A stretch of 64,000 nucleotides of DNA from Tetrahymena thermophila SB210 (GCF_000189635.1 NW_002476452.1:492717-556716); one strand, 5' to 3'. Counted from the first letter of the stretch, positions 12,435-25,400 are shown. The notes: generated by a model from the sequence alone, not told the origin. Numbers and translations are program-made.

Positions 12435-14299
12435 TTACAATTGCTAAAAGTTTTTTTACTATGATTCTATGAAAATTAGAAAAAGGAATTAAAAATTAAG
12501 AATTAAAATAAAATGCAAAATATATAAAAAATAATGCATAAATTCGAATTTAATTGCAGAAACTAATCAGCATAACAAAAGCAATCAATTTTTCTAGTTG
12601 TTAACTTCAGCTATTTTGGAAGGATAATCCAAACTTAGCCAGGAGTTAGTTAATTTTGATTAATATTTGGCAAATTACTAAATGGACTGCTAAATTTATT
12701 TTTTAGCATTTAAAAGAGGAGTTTGAGAGTTTTTTGAATATTTAATAAGATTTTGTAAAGATTAATGTTTTATTTTATTACCATTCATGTATCTTAATTT
12801 ATGGTTTATCTTAAAACTGCTAAATGTACTTCTATTGAGCTAAGAGAAATAGTTATTTCTTCACTAATTTGCTAATTTATAAAATCCTATTTTAAGATAA
12901 TATTTAATTTGCTATCTATCTATCTTCTAGTTTATTTGTTTTTTTTTTATCACAATTTCAATTATAAGTCAGTCAAATTTTCTTTTGATATTTTGTGAAG
13001 AAAAATAAATCTGAAGGTTTTAATCAGGAGTGTAAAAAAAATTTGTAAATCTACTATTATGCTTTGCAACGTTTAATACAGAAAATTTCTAAATTCAAGA
13101 AAATAATTAAGTTCCAGTATCAATATAACAAAATAGGTTATTAGTGCTATTTTTAATGATTTTATATACCTAAATTTATTAAATTCTAAATAATACTATT
13201 AATTCTATATGCGTTTTCAGAAGAAACAATCAAAAAATAGCTTCTATCTTAGCTTATAGAAGTTTATTATGAGAAATAATTTAATCAAGAACTTAATTAT
13301 AAAAATCTACTGTTTAATAAAACCAATTTCTTAAAAAAAGAAAATTGCTATTTTTAACTTACTTTTAATATCTTAAATTTTTAATGATTTAATTTAATTT
13401 TTAGCTTTTAATAGAAATTCAATGTTCTTCCTAAATATGATATAACATTTATTTTCTTTTTTTAATATTACTTAAAAATAATTTGAATTACAATTTATTT
13501 ATCAAGTAAAAAAAATATACTTGTCAATCTCTGTCAATTTAATACCTTAAATTGATTAAGCTTACTGAAAGTATAAAATGAAAAACAATTTTTTCTTGAT
13601 AACAAATCTATAAAAGCAAAAAAATTAAATTATGAATACAGTAAAACTAACTAAACTGCGCACCCTTATAAAAAAAAACGATCAATAGTTTTTATCAAAA
13701 GATTTAACTTTTTTTCATTATAAAATTCATCTATAAACAGAGTAACTTATATTTTATGTTACATTTTAGGACCTACATATCTTCAGTTTAGATAGGAGGA
13801 TTAACTTTTTATATTAAAGAAAATACTCTAAATAAATAATTAATTAAATAATTCACATTTTCTTGAATAAATAAATAGAAAAAAAAAATCAAATTTAATA
13901 TATAAATAAATAAATTAATTTTATAATTGAGGATATTTAAAATAATAAAGTGATATTTATTTTTTAATACTTTAAATAGTCATTTTTATTAAATATTTTG
14001 ATATTAGCTTGTTTTTTTAATTAATTAATAATAATAAATTTAAAAGTAAGTAATTATATTTTATATTTATCATCTTTGATCAATTTTATTTTTGCTCAAG
14101 CTTTGTTTGAATTTTATTTTTACAGTCTTTCTTTAACTTGTTAATAAATAAAAATATTATACAGTTTAATTTTTAAATGTTTAAATTAATAAATTAATTT
14201 ATAATAAGCATTTTATGAAATCGCAATAGAACATATATTAATTACATTTGATATGAAAAATATAAAAATAATTGATTATTTATTATACTATGAATAAAA
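12435..14299. other. AT-rich intergenic region, no gene seen
   Basis: Upstream region of the Ser/Gln/Asn-rich gene and downstream region of the gene ending at 14300. The interval 12560-12760 is slightly less AT-rich, but every frame is broken by TGA or lacks coding composition. Confidence 0.45.
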
Positions 14300-15376
14300 T
14301 CAGTTTTTCTTTTTAGAGAATTTGGATATTTCTTATTATATTTGCTAATCAATTAAATTAACTTGCTCTTGTTCTTACTTTTTTTTCTCTAAAAGGGCTT
14401 GGTTGCTTTTTTCGGAAAGCATTTTTTCTATAAAATCATCACTGACAGTTTCTTTTTTGTTAACTTTAAATTTATTCAATCTGATAATATCTCCTTCAAG
14501 CACTGTTTACAAAAGATTGTAGCTTGAAACTTGAGTCAATTCCTTGTTTCCAAAAATACATAGATTAAGTGCATTAAACTGTTATCCAGTCAAATCTTCT
14601 GCATTTAATGTGACAGAAATATCTTTTTATAAGCTGATGCCTTACATAGAGTCTCTAAAAACTTTATCTGATAGGTAAGGATGCTCAATATTTTCATTGA
14701 CATCAATAACTTCAATGTTGTCAATTCTGCAAAGAATAGGTTCATTTTTTTTTAATAAATAGATTCTGATTTTTTCGATTTCATTTGGTACGAATTCGAT
14801 TCTTTCTATTGTTTTATTAACCAGTCTTCTTGAAGAATAAAATGAAATAAATCCTCCTATACCAAATACCATAGGAATTATAGAGAGATAGGGACTTGCT
14901 AAGGAAGCTAAATATCCTACTCCAGACCAAAGAGTAGTCAAAAAAATAATTTATTTAGGTTAACCCTTTAAAAGTGTATGATCAATATTATTTTTAATCA
15001 AAATATCACTTTTATACTCATAATTTTCGCTGCTTTAATTATTCACTTTCAAAAGGTATTCATACAAATTCAACTTTGAGTTCTTTAGGGCTTCTTGAAC
15101 TTCTTGTATTTTTTCTTTAGGATATCTCTTTTCTAATTCCATTTGATATTTTGATTTGGGTTTTTGATATTATTATTGTTGTTGCTCTTGGCTAGCATTA
15201 TCTACTGTTTAAGTTTAGCCATTCTATTAACTGCAGAATTGGAATTTATTAAATTAGTTGAAACCTAGAGTATTGAATCCTCTTAATTAGTTATGTCTTT
15301 GAGTGAATTTCTAATATTTGATCTAGTTTTGAAAGCTATTTTAAAGATATTTTACTAATAATTTTTAAGATCTCAT
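14300..15376 (-). CDS. Intronless, probably mitochondrial, two-segment membrane protein
   Basis: A single uninterrupted frame of 358 codons under the ciliate code, starting at ATG 15376 (MRSQKLLVKYLQ...) and ending with a TGA at 14300-14302. Residues 1 to about 50 are Arg/Lys/Gln/Phe-rich without acidic residues, as in a mitochondrial presequence. A Gln-rich linker and a charged helix (YPKEKIQEVQEALKN) follow. The middle holds a hydrophobic hairpin (VGYLASLASPYLSIIPMVF, then IGGFISFYSS). After it comes RRLVNKTIERIEFVPNE, resembling the post-membrane region of small mitochondrial assembly proteins of the TMEM70/186/223 group; that resemblance is weak and from memory. The C-terminus is a Lys/Gln-rich coil. 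The middle also reads in the standard code from a TTG at 14941, but the true start is upstream. Its start faces the TMEM231 start across about 950 bp. Confidence 0.72.
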
Positions 15377-16322
15377 GACTGATTATTTAATAACTAAAAA
15401 TTTTAGAAAGTTTAATAATTTTTTTTAATTAAATAAAAAGAATAATGTATCTATTTATCTATCTTTATTATTGGCTATAAATCGAATGTCTTTTTATTTA
15501 AATAAATATCTTTGAAAAAAAAAGAATATTCCATTTTAATTTACTATTTAATTAAAAAACAATTAATTACAAAAATAAATGCATAGTGTTTTATTTTATT
15601 TAAAACTTTATAAGTAAATATATTTTTATCCATAATTTAAAAATTGATTTTATTTTAATTTATAACCCCGCTTATTCAACATTCCAAAGAAAAATCAAAA
15701 ATTAAATTTAATAAATTAAATAAAAATTTTTTTTATAAAACTATTCATTACTCCTTTAACTAAATTTAAAAATTAATTTGAATTGTATTTGAAAATAATA
15801 AATAAAAGAAAATTATTTCCTAAATATTTTTATTGCAAAATATGAATTTAAATTTATTAGTTATGCTTTTTTTTATTCTAAAGCTATTGAAAAAACTAAA
15901 ACAAAATAAAATTAATTATAATTCTAAATACTTTTTTTTATTCTCATTATTTGGTTATGTCTTTTTAAGATATTATTATTCATTTAATTTAATAAAATAA
16001 ACTAAGAAAATTATTAGAATTTTATTTATTTGAATTATTGGTAATAAATATATTTTTTGTATTTATTTAGTTAATAAAAATCATCTAAACATTTAAATAC
16101 TAAAATACAATCAAATAATTAATTGACTGATTGATAATTGTATGTATATAACATCAATAAGTATATAAATGCAATTTCTGTTTTTGATTTTTTAATTTAA
16201 TAATTTAAAAATATTACAAAGGTTTATTAATAACATATCTTTTTTGAAACTAAAACTTGATAAATTAATAGATAAAATAGATATAAATACATACATATAT
16301 AGATAGATAATTAGATAAGAAA
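15377..16322. other. Divergent intergenic region
   Basis: About 950 bp of AT-rich DNA between the start of the minus-strand mitochondrial-type gene and the start of TMEM231 on the plus strand. It must hold both promoters. No specific element was recognised. Confidence 0.5.
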
Positions 16323-17562
16323 ATGGTATACTTAATTGCAGAACAGCTTTAGTAATTTTATAAATGTAAGCGATTTTGGTCAACTACCATGTGTTTTACA
16401 GGCTTGTTATATCTTTTCATTTTAGTAGTGCCTTTCTTTTTAGCATTTGTTGTAGATGGTAATCTTATCAATTATTTATTTTACATATTGATGAATTCAA
16501 ATTTTAATTACTCTAGATTTTTGGCTTGGTCATAAAGTTTCTTTTGAGGAACCTTAAATAAATTTTTAAGGTGACCATTTGTTGTAATGCTTTAGTAATA
16601 ATTAAGAATATATATCAACAAGCATAGAGATGTTGGATAAGATGATAGGAACTAGTCTTGATCAAAAAAATTTAATATTTATGTTCAAGGTATTTGTTTA
16701 CTTATTCTTAGATAATAAGCTAATCAGTAGTTATGTTTTTCAAAATATTTTAAAAGGTAACAAGAGTTGATAATAATTCAGATGGACTATATGAATTTTT
16801 TAACATATTCACATAAATTTAATTTACAAATGTAGCAGATACAACAACAAAAGCAATGGAATGTTCAATTTACTTCTTCACAACTGTTAGTTTAAGAGTA
16901 TGTTTTTTAAAAGATGATTTTTTTAAATAGTAAAATATTCAATTTATTTGAATAGGATAAGGTTAGTATTTAAATGTAAGCTCCGTTACACATAAGACTT
17001 AGTAGAAGTAATACAAATAATTAAAAAATTCATATAGTCGGAGACATATAATTTGTTTAAAAGAATCCTTTATAAGCCTCGTAATTTATTTGCTATGCAT
17101 AAATTAATTAATAGATATTTATTTTGAATTTATATTTTAATAATTTTAAAAATAAAAAGATAAATAATAAGAAACAATTATAACTACACTGTACCTATTT
17201 TGCCTCCGAATTAAGATTATATGGGTTTGACTGATTTTTTAAAAGATATATAAAATCGTAATGAGACTCTAAGAGCTAACTATATCTAAACCTATGGTCC
17301 AAGCGATACTAATACAGACACTACTGACTTACCTAATTAATTAACAGCTAACATTTTCTTGAAGGTTCCTGTACTTACTCCAATTTTATATGTTCCTACT
17401 TTAAGAGAAAATCTAAAACTGGTGTTTTAATACTACGTCTTCTTATTTATTCCTATTTACTGGTTGATCAGTATAATTATTAGCTTCTCTCTTAAAAACA
17501 ATATATTTAAGAATACAATATCAAATAATTTGCCTCTCAAAGAATAAAACGAATTAAAATGA
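16323..17562 (+). CDS. TMEM231: Transmembrane protein 231 (transition-zone, B9/MKS complex)
   Basis: A ciliary transition-zone protein that works with the B9-domain proteins in the diffusion barrier at the cilium base (family knowledge). Five exons: 16323-16458, 16517-16689, 16757-16897, 16956-17080 and 17160-17562. All have gt...ag borders and consistent phase, giving 325 residues, close to the roughly 316 of the human protein. Features in order: an N-terminal membrane segment (GLLYLFILVVPFFLAFVV); the family FWL motif (FWLGHKVSFEEPQINFQGDH); a large extracytoplasmic region including MECSIYFFTT and HIVGDIQFVQKNPL; a NYTV.P...DY.G.T.FL block; and a second membrane segment near the C-terminus (YYVFLFIPIYWLISIIISF). 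Topology and motif order match TMEM231. Stop TGA is at 17560-17562. No close operon-like neighbours. Confidence 0.9.
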
Positions 17563-18525
17563 TTTTTTTTAAATTTAGTTTTAATCAAATTATTTTATGT
17601 CTAAATTAAAATGTATATTCATTTCAATATGCTTAATTACATATAAGTAAATAAGCAACTTAACCAATAAATTTATTAACTAATTAACTGACTGGCTTTA
17701 CTTGCTAACTCGATTTTTATAAATAAATTAATTTAATCAATTTATTTTCGCAAAATTAAAATAAATGATTTAATAATAAATAATAAAAATCGTTAAAACA
17801 AATGTTGAACAATATTAATTCTGATTAATTATAATTTTTACAAATATTTTTTATTTATTAAAATGAAAATGTATGTATACTTTTTAATTTTCAAGAATTA
17901 ATTTGTCAAAACTAACTTATATAAAAAACTCTTAATTTAAAATTATTTAAAACAAGTTTAAAATATTTGATTGATAAAATAAAGTAAATATATTTAAAAA
18001 TATTGTAAATTAATCATTTATTTTACAAATAAATGAATTAATAGTGCATCAAACAATTATTTAGTAATTCTAGCAAAATAAATAAGCGCACTATAATTTT
18101 AAAGTTGATGTTTCTAAAAAGTTAAATTATTCATTATTAAACATTAAACTAGTCAGTGGATTTTAAAAAATATAAATAACAAAGATTCATCAAATAGCAA
18201 TAGAAATTTATTTTTTATATTCAAATTTTTAACATTTTGATTGTAAAATTTGTATTTAATTTGAAGAAAATTATAATATTTAGATGATTAAAAAATATTT
18301 TAGAAATTAGAGTTTATTAATCGTAAGTATCAAATTTATTTTAATTTTTAACTTTTTGATTGTAAAATTTGTATTTAAATTGTGGAAAATTGTAATATTT
18401 AGATGGATTAAAAATATTTTAGAAATTAGAGTTTGTTTATTAAAGTTATTATATAATTTATTTTGAGTTTTATGTTTAAGGATGATAATATTTTTTAACT
18501 TAAAATACAAATTTATTTATTTTTT
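17563..18525. other. AT-rich region between convergent genes
   Basis: Shared 3' region of TMEM231 and RPF1. Apart from the direct duplication at 18200-18436 nothing stands out. Confidence 0.5.
18200..18436. repeat. Imperfect direct duplication, period about 119 bp
   Basis: Two adjacent copies of a segment containing TTTTGATTGTAAAATTTGTA and ATATTTTAGAAATTAGAGTT. The shared word TGTAAAATTT begins at 18242 and again at 18361. The copies differ by scattered substitutions and small indels. They lie just beyond the 3' end of RPF1 and show no coding potential. Confidence 0.8.
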
Positions 18526-19872
18526 TCATATAAAAACACGTTTTCTTGATTCATACATTTTATCTTTAGCTTCGAATTCAATATCACCGAAGTTATAATC
18601 GAATGTACCTAGTTGCATTTTTTTAAGCTTAAGTGTAAATCTTGGACCTATTTCTTATAATTCTACTTTTTCGTTACCTTCTTTATGGTCTTCTCCTATC
18701 TCTTAAAATTAATAACGATGGTGTCTGAAGAATATAAAGTCACGCTAGTTGTGGAATGTAACTACAGTTCTAGCTTTAAAATCAGGTTTTTAAGGGAATA
18801 AACTTGCAAAAAATCTTCCGATTCTTCTACCAAGCTTTGTGTTAAAATTATTAAGGATAAGTTCTGGGTAATGGTCAGTGGGTCTACCGTGACCATATAT
18901 ATCTTCATTAAGCTTTTCGCTGGTAACTTTAAATACAGCAGTTGGACCTTTAGGAAGATGAATTAAAATGAGTTCAGCTACCTTTCTTTTATGTTCTCTC
19001 CAAATCATGACATCTGTATATCCTTTTTGTGGAGCCTATTCGCATACTTCCTTTACTGTTAAAGCCCCACGAGGATAGTAATGACAATTAGGGAATGTTG
19101 TTTTTATTTCCTTCATAAAATCGAATAAGTCGCTGTGAGGACGTTAGCTGGTAGTCATTAAAACTTTAGGTTCATAGTCACCCTCAAAATAACTAGCGAA
19201 TTCGTCAAACTTTTCATCATTTTACAATTCTTGGTCATTTTCATCATCTTCAAAAACAAAGTTTTCATCAATCTTTTTAGTTAAATAAAAGTGTTAAAAA
19301 CAAGCAATATATAGTGCTAATATATTTCAAGCAAACAAACTCTACTCATTCATTATTTTTTGCTTAAAAATTAAAATTTTGCATTCAAATATGATTACTC
19401 AGGCAATTAAATTTTGTAATAGATTACATCAAATATTTAATTTCTTAATTTAAAAAAAATGAGCATTTTACAATGTATTAAAAAGCTCATTTTTTTTTTA
19501 GTATTTAGTGAGTATGCTTGGAGTAGAATTAATTATTCAAAGATCTGAAAAATATTTAATAATTACTTCTTTTTTATCATCTGTGGTAATTGTTTATAAT
19601 TTTTCTTAACCAGTTTATTTATGCTCTTCTACTCTTTCCTTACGCTCTTTTTTTTTAAGTTTCTTTTACTCCTTTTGCTTTTTTTATAGGATCTCTATTC
19701 TTTTTTCTTTACACTTGATATCTGTTGGATTGATGTGCAAATATGATTTCTTGATACCTTTATTTTTCTTTTTATTCTTTTCTTTAGCAGTAGCTTCAAA
19801 TCCTGGCTTAGCTCCTGCCTTAATAGGATTAAGTTTTAGCTTTTAGTATGATGGTTTAGCGTGCTTTCCCAT
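18526..19872 (-). CDS. RPF1: Ribosome production factor 1 (Brix domain)
   Basis: Nucleolar factor needed for 27S pre-rRNA processing in 60S subunit assembly (family knowledge). Two exons: 19872-19567 (MGKHAKPSYQKLKLN...) and 19272-18526, both in phase 0, giving 350 residues, the usual RPF1 size. The N-terminus is a Lys-rich basic helix region. The Brix domain carries the hallmark blocks: PKVLMTTSQRPHSDLFDF, the FPNCHYYPRG block, LILIHLPKGPTAVFK, DIYGHGRPTDHYPELILNNF, and LGRRIGRFFASLFP. They are followed by FKARTVVTFHNQRDFIFFRH and the terminal LQEIGPRFTLKLKKMQLGTF. The HGRPT and RDFIFFRHHRY motifs separate RPF1 from IMP4, RPF2 and BRX1. Codon use is less AT-rich than in neighbouring genes, as expected for a well-expressed ribosome-biogenesis gene. 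Confidence 0.95.
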
Positions 19873-21132
19873 TTGCTAAATTTTATGATTTATTTATTTT
19901 GTATATATTCCCTACTTTTTAAAATTCTAGTGAATTTAATTAAATTTTTCTTTAATCTCAAATGCTTCTAAATAAATTAAGATTTTTGTTGTGGTTGCTG
20001 ACAAAAATACGATATTTTTACTTTCAAAGATAAAAATTTATAAGTATCACACTAATTAATTTGTATTATTATGAGTATTAATTTATTTATCCTTCTTAAA
20101 CCAAACTTAATTAGAATTTAATTTTCTTTTGCTTTCCATTCTAAATTTTGTCATTTTGAGCATTCAATTCTAATTATTCTACAATAAACTCTTTCTTGGC
20201 TTTAAAAATAAAATTTTTTCAAAAAAATAGTTTTAATTGAACTTAAAGCAATATTCAGGTTTAATAAAATCTATGAGAAATAAAGTAAGTCTTAATTACT
20301 TTAACAAAAAAATAAAGAAAAGTTATTCTAATTGAAACAAAAAAAATATTTGATAGATTCCTTATAAAAAATTTATATTATTTATCATTCTTCATTGTTA
20401 AATAAAAAACATTATTTTGTTAGTTTTTTAATAGCTAAATGATATTTATTCTTAAATTCAAAAATAAAATTTTAAGTATTTAATTATAAATATATTTTAA
20501 TAGTTTAAAATAATAGAATTAAATAAATAAATACAATCTCAGAAATCTTTTTTTTTTAAAATTAATACATTTATTTATTTATAAAAAATTAAACAATTAT
20601 ATTTTTATTTATTTAACTTTTATTATCTAATATTTAAATGTGAAAATTAAATCAAAAAATTTTTTATTTTAAAACAAACCAACCTCATCCTTAAATCAAA
20701 GTAAATATCTGATAAATAAAAAGGCTTCTTATTTTAAGATTGATTTGGAAATTGAAATAATTTTATATTGAAGATTTATTTATGTATTATTTAAAATTGA
20801 ATGAATTCGCTTTTGAAAAATAAAAATAGCTATTAAAATACTCTTTTTTGAAAAAAAACTTAACTTTTAAAATCTAAATAATTTGATGATTTTATTTTTG
20901 ATAAATTAACTGCTTAATTGATATAATATAAATAAATACAGAGAAAATAAAATATTTTAAGAATAATTTTAAAGCTATTTTGATTAAACCATTATATTTG
21001 TTAAAGTGTTGCAGATGAAATTATAACTAGGAATTAAATTTATTTATTTATTTATTTATTATTTTGCTTGAAATCAGTTTATATTTTTTATGAATTTCAT
21101 CTTTTATTTATTGAAACCGGTGTAAATGTTTT
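19873..21132. other. AT-rich intergenic region
   Basis: Upstream of RPF1 and downstream of the SKP1-like gene. A minus-strand frame continuing the SKP1-like gene stays open down to a TGA at 20685, but below about 21115 its composition is that of noncoding DNA. I treat it as intergenic. Confidence 0.45.
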
Positions 21133-22046
21133 TCATGCAAGATTGAAATTAAAGTTCTTTTCTACTTGTTATCAGGTTAAACATTAATTAATTTACTGTA
21201 TTGTAAGTCTTTCTTGTTTTCTAAACATCTTTTTACTATTTTTTTATCTAGTTTATTCATTTAAAGTAAACTCATTTCTTCTTTCCATCCTAATACTGCT
21301 TAAATAAGACTTCTAATTCTGATTTCATTCCCTGTTAATATCCCTTTATTAACTAGCTAAATTATTCTTTACATTCTTGTTTTATGTCTTCTGTTAGATC
21401 TTCATCATCAAGACCCCATTTTTCCATAAACTACACTTGCTCTTCTTCAGAGGGTCCACAATAAAATATTACTTAGATGCATGTATTAATTATTTTTTTC
21501 AACTTAGTAAAACCTAAATAAAACGCTGCCTCTAAAAGTGGTGATAATTTTTAGATTCTTAATTCGGTATTTTCAATATCATACTCTTTTAAAACTTAAT
21601 AAGATTTCTCATCTATATTTTCTTTTAGTTTAGCTGAGAGAAAAGGGAATTAGTAAGTCATTGTATCTGAATTGTAATTATGAGTTTCACAAAATTCTCT
21701 TATTTTATCTAAAACTTCAGTAGATATTTCGCTAACTGGAATATCTTCTTCCAACTCAGAATGGCTAATCAAGTCAGCTAGTTTAGCTAATTCTTTTTTA
21801 AAAAAAACCTTTTAACCTTATTTAGATATAAGGCATATATTCTCCTTTTAATTTAGGTTATCCATTCAGAATCTAATTCTAATTAACTACTTTTATTTTA
21901 ATAAGTATCTTATATCAAAAACTATTTAAATAACTCAGGATTAATTGCAATAAAATAGACGAGGGTACAGCTAGGTAGTCTTATTTTAAAAATTACTTAA
22001 ATTCATTTTAAACATTAACACCTAATTGTATTTTATAATATTTCAT
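21133..22046 (-). CDS. Divergent SKP1-like protein with long N- and C-terminal extensions
   Basis: Resembles SKP1/elongin C, the adaptor that links cullin-1 to F-box proteins in SCF ubiquitin ligases. Visible family blocks: IPVSEISTEVLDKIREFCETH; LSPLLEAAFYLGFTKLKKII, matching the SKP1 LxLLxAAxYLxIxxL block; and a tail resembling TPEEIRKxFxIxxDFTxEEE (GPSEEEQVQFMEKWGLDDED). Unlike ordinary SKP1 (about 160 residues) this one is about 290 residues, with extra N-terminal helices (INPELFKQFLIQD, LDSEWITQIKRRIYAL) and a C-terminal extension (NEIRIRSLIQAVLGWKEEMS). Substitutions in the F-box-binding helices suggest an altered partner (inference). The start at ATG 22046 needs a 26-nt intron, which is suspiciously short. 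The stop at 21133 needs a 35-nt intron; without it the frame runs to 20685. Confidence 0.6.
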
Positions 22047-22484
22047 TCTTTAATAATTCTAGATTTCTTCTAAAAGCTAGAAAAGCTTTGTAATAGAAAA
22101 TTAAAATGATAAAATAATCTGTTTGTCTATATCTATTTTAATTATATTTTATTAAGTATTTAGAAATTTGTTTTATAAATGTTTTTTTCTAGAATATTTT
22201 TTTGATAAATTATTACCAATAATTTAAATGGTTAATTAGCTTTTATTTTAATTATTTAATTCATAAAAAAATTTTCAATTTCTTTAGAAAATATTTATTT
22301 AAAAATTTTCATTTTTTTAATTAATAAGCTATTTTAAATGTAAAAATAATAATAAATCTATCTATATATCTATTTATGTTTTAGGTTAAATTATCTTTTT
22401 ACAAAATATTATATAATAAAATATATTTATTTTCTAATATTCAAATATTTAAAAATTATTCATTTTATTTTCACCACTTGTTTA
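22047..22484. other. Short AT-rich region between two minus-strand genes
   Basis: Downstream of the LRR gene and upstream of the SKP1-like gene. A/T runs with a short CTAT repeat near 22360. Nothing coding seen. Confidence 0.5.
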
Positions 22485-25400
22485 TCAAAATTAGAAATCT
22501 ATATAAAATACAACTAATCTTTTTAATTTAAGACACTTGCTTGCTATTTTCAATTGTTATGATTCTTAGATTGAGTTTTAACTTTATTATAAATTAATAA
22601 AAAAGTAAAAAATTAAGCAATTTTTAAATTAATAATTAAAAAATATTAGCATAATAAAAATAAATCAAATTAAAAGCTAGCAAATAAATTAAAAAATTTG
22701 TTTTAAATTTCTTTTTTTAACTAAAAATACTTTAATTCAAATAAAATAGATTCTTTTTACCCAAGTTAAAGTGTCAATTTTAATAGATTAGTGCAATTTG
22801 CTAGAGCAGGACCTAAGCTTAATGCACAAATTTCACTTATTTAATTTTCCCTTTTTAAATATTGAATAAAAATTATATTATTAATCAGTTATAAACAAGG
22901 AAAAATTAAGAAAAGATGTGTAATAATTAAAAATAAATCAATTAATAATAAAAATAAGAGTTGAAAATAATAAAAAAAATTAGTTAAATTAAGAAAATAT
23001 AAGAAAAAAATATTTATTTAAAAAAAATAAATAAATCAAATAAAAAGCAAATAAACAAATTAAAAGATTTATATTATTTTAAATTCATTTTTATAAGGAA
23101 AAATATCACAAATCAAAGCAAATAAACTGTTTTTACCTAAGATTAAGGTCCAAACTTAAGAGTTTAGTGTAATTTACTTAAGAAAAACCTAAGCCTGATG
23201 CACCTTCATCAACAATTTAATTTCCCCTTTTTAAATATTGAAGAAAAATATATTATTATTTAGTAACTTAGAAGGAAGGAAATAATGAAGATAAAATATG
23301 AAATAATAAGAAATGAATTAATTAATAATAAAAGCATAAGTTGAGAATAAAAAATTGAGTTAAATTAAGAAAGATAGAAAGAAGAATAAAAGAAATTAGT
23401 AAAATAATAAAGAAAAATAAATCAAATAAAAAGCTAATAAACAAACTAAAAGAGTTATATTGTTTTAAATTCATTTTTACTACTAAAAATATCAATTAAT
23501 TAAAAACAAATAAACTCTTTTTACCAAAGACCAATCATCAAATTTGAGAGATTAGTGCAGTTTGCTAAAATAGAACATAAGCCTGATGCACCAGTGGCAC
23601 CAATTTAATTTTGCCTTATTAAATATTTAAGAACAAATATATTATTAACTAGTTACATAGAAGGAATAAAAGATATGAAATAATAAGAATAAATTAATTA
23701 ATAATAAAACCAAAAGTTTAAAATAAAAAAATGAGTTAAATTAAAAAAGATAGATAAAGAAAAACACAGGTACAATAAATAAGAAAAAGAAAAATAAATC
23801 AAATAAAAAGCTAGCAATAAATGAAAAGAGTTAAATTGTTTTAAATTACTTTTTTAACTAAAAATACCACAATTCAAAAAAATAAACTGTTTTTACCCAA
23901 GAAAAAGTTTCAAATTTTAGAGATTAGAGCAATTTGCTATAGCAGAACCTATTCTTGATGCAACTTCATCACTTATTTGATTTCTACTTTTTAAATATTG
24001 AAAGTATATTATTAATTAATTAATTACTTAGAAGTAAAAATGTAGAATAATATGAAATAATAAGTAATGGATTAATTAATAGTAAAAGTAAAGGTTGAAA
24101 ATAAAAAAAATGAATTAAATTAAGAAAGACAGAAGAGAATAATAAACAATAGTTCTATAAAAATGAAAAAAAAAAATAAATCAATTAAAAAGCCAATAAA
24201 GAAATTAAAAGAGAATATTATTTTAAATTCATTTTTATTACTAAAAATATCAAAATTCTAAACAAATAAACTGTTTTTACCAAAGATTAAGTGCCAAATT
24301 TGAGAGATTAGCGCAATTTGCTAAACCAGAACTAAAGCCTGATGCAAATATTGCACCAATTTAATTTCCACTTTTTAAATATTGAATAAAAAATATATTA
24401 TTAATAAAACAAAAAAAAAATTATGAAATCATTAAGAAATCAATTCATTAATAATAAAAGCAAAAGCTTAAAATAAAAAATCAAGTTAATTAAGAAATAT
24501 AGAAAGAAAAAAAACACAATTCAAATAAAAAAGAAAAAGAAATATAAATCAAATAAAAAGATAATAAGCAAACAAATTAAAAGATTTATATTATTTTAAA
24601 TTCATTTTTATAACTAAAAATATCGCAAATCGAAGCAAATAAACTGGTTTTACCTAAGATTAAGGTCCAAACTTAAGAGTTTAGCATAATTTACTAAAGA
24701 AAAATCTAAACCTGACGCACTTTCATCTACAATTTAATTTCCCCTTTTTAAATATTGAAGAAAAAATATACTATTATTAAGTTACTTAGAAGGAAATAAT
24801 GAAGATAAATTTGAAATAATAAGAAACGAATTAATTAATAATAAAAACAAAAGTTTAAAATAAAAAAAGGAGTTAAATTAAAAAAGATAGAACAAAAAAA
24901 CACAAGTACAATAAAAAAGAAAAATAAATCTAATAAAAAGCTAATGAACAAATTAAAAGAGTTATATAATTCATTTATATTACTAAAAATATCGCAATTT
25001 AAAATAAAATTTTTTACCAAAGATTAAGAGTCAAATTTGAGAGATTAGTGCAATTTGCTAAACAGCAAAATAATCCTGATACACCTATTGCACCAATTTA
25101 ATTTACCCTTTTTAAATATTGAAGAAAAAATATATTTATTATTAATAAGTTATCTAAAAGCAAAAAAAAAAAATATGAAATAATAAGAAATGAATAAATT
25201 AATAATAAAAGCAAAAGTTTAAAATAAAAAAAATAAGTTAAATTAAGAAATATAAAAAAAAAAACACAAGTACAATAAAAAAAATAAATCAAATAAAAAG
25301 CTAATAAACAAATTAAAAGAGTTTTTTTGTTTCAAATTCATTTTTATAACTAAAATTATCACAATTTTAAACAAATAAACTTTTTTTACTCAAGTTAAAG

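Noticed and set aside
14642-14941. A 99-residue protein starting at 14941
   Set aside because: That start is TTG and its stop is TAG; with the ciliate code the frame runs unbroken from ATG 15376 to TGA 14300.
20685-21132. Continuation of the SKP1-like frame to a TGA at 20685
   Set aside because: The composition falls to that of noncoding DNA and the translation becomes Phe/Ile/Lys/Asn noise; a short intron giving a stop at 21133 is more likely, though unproven.
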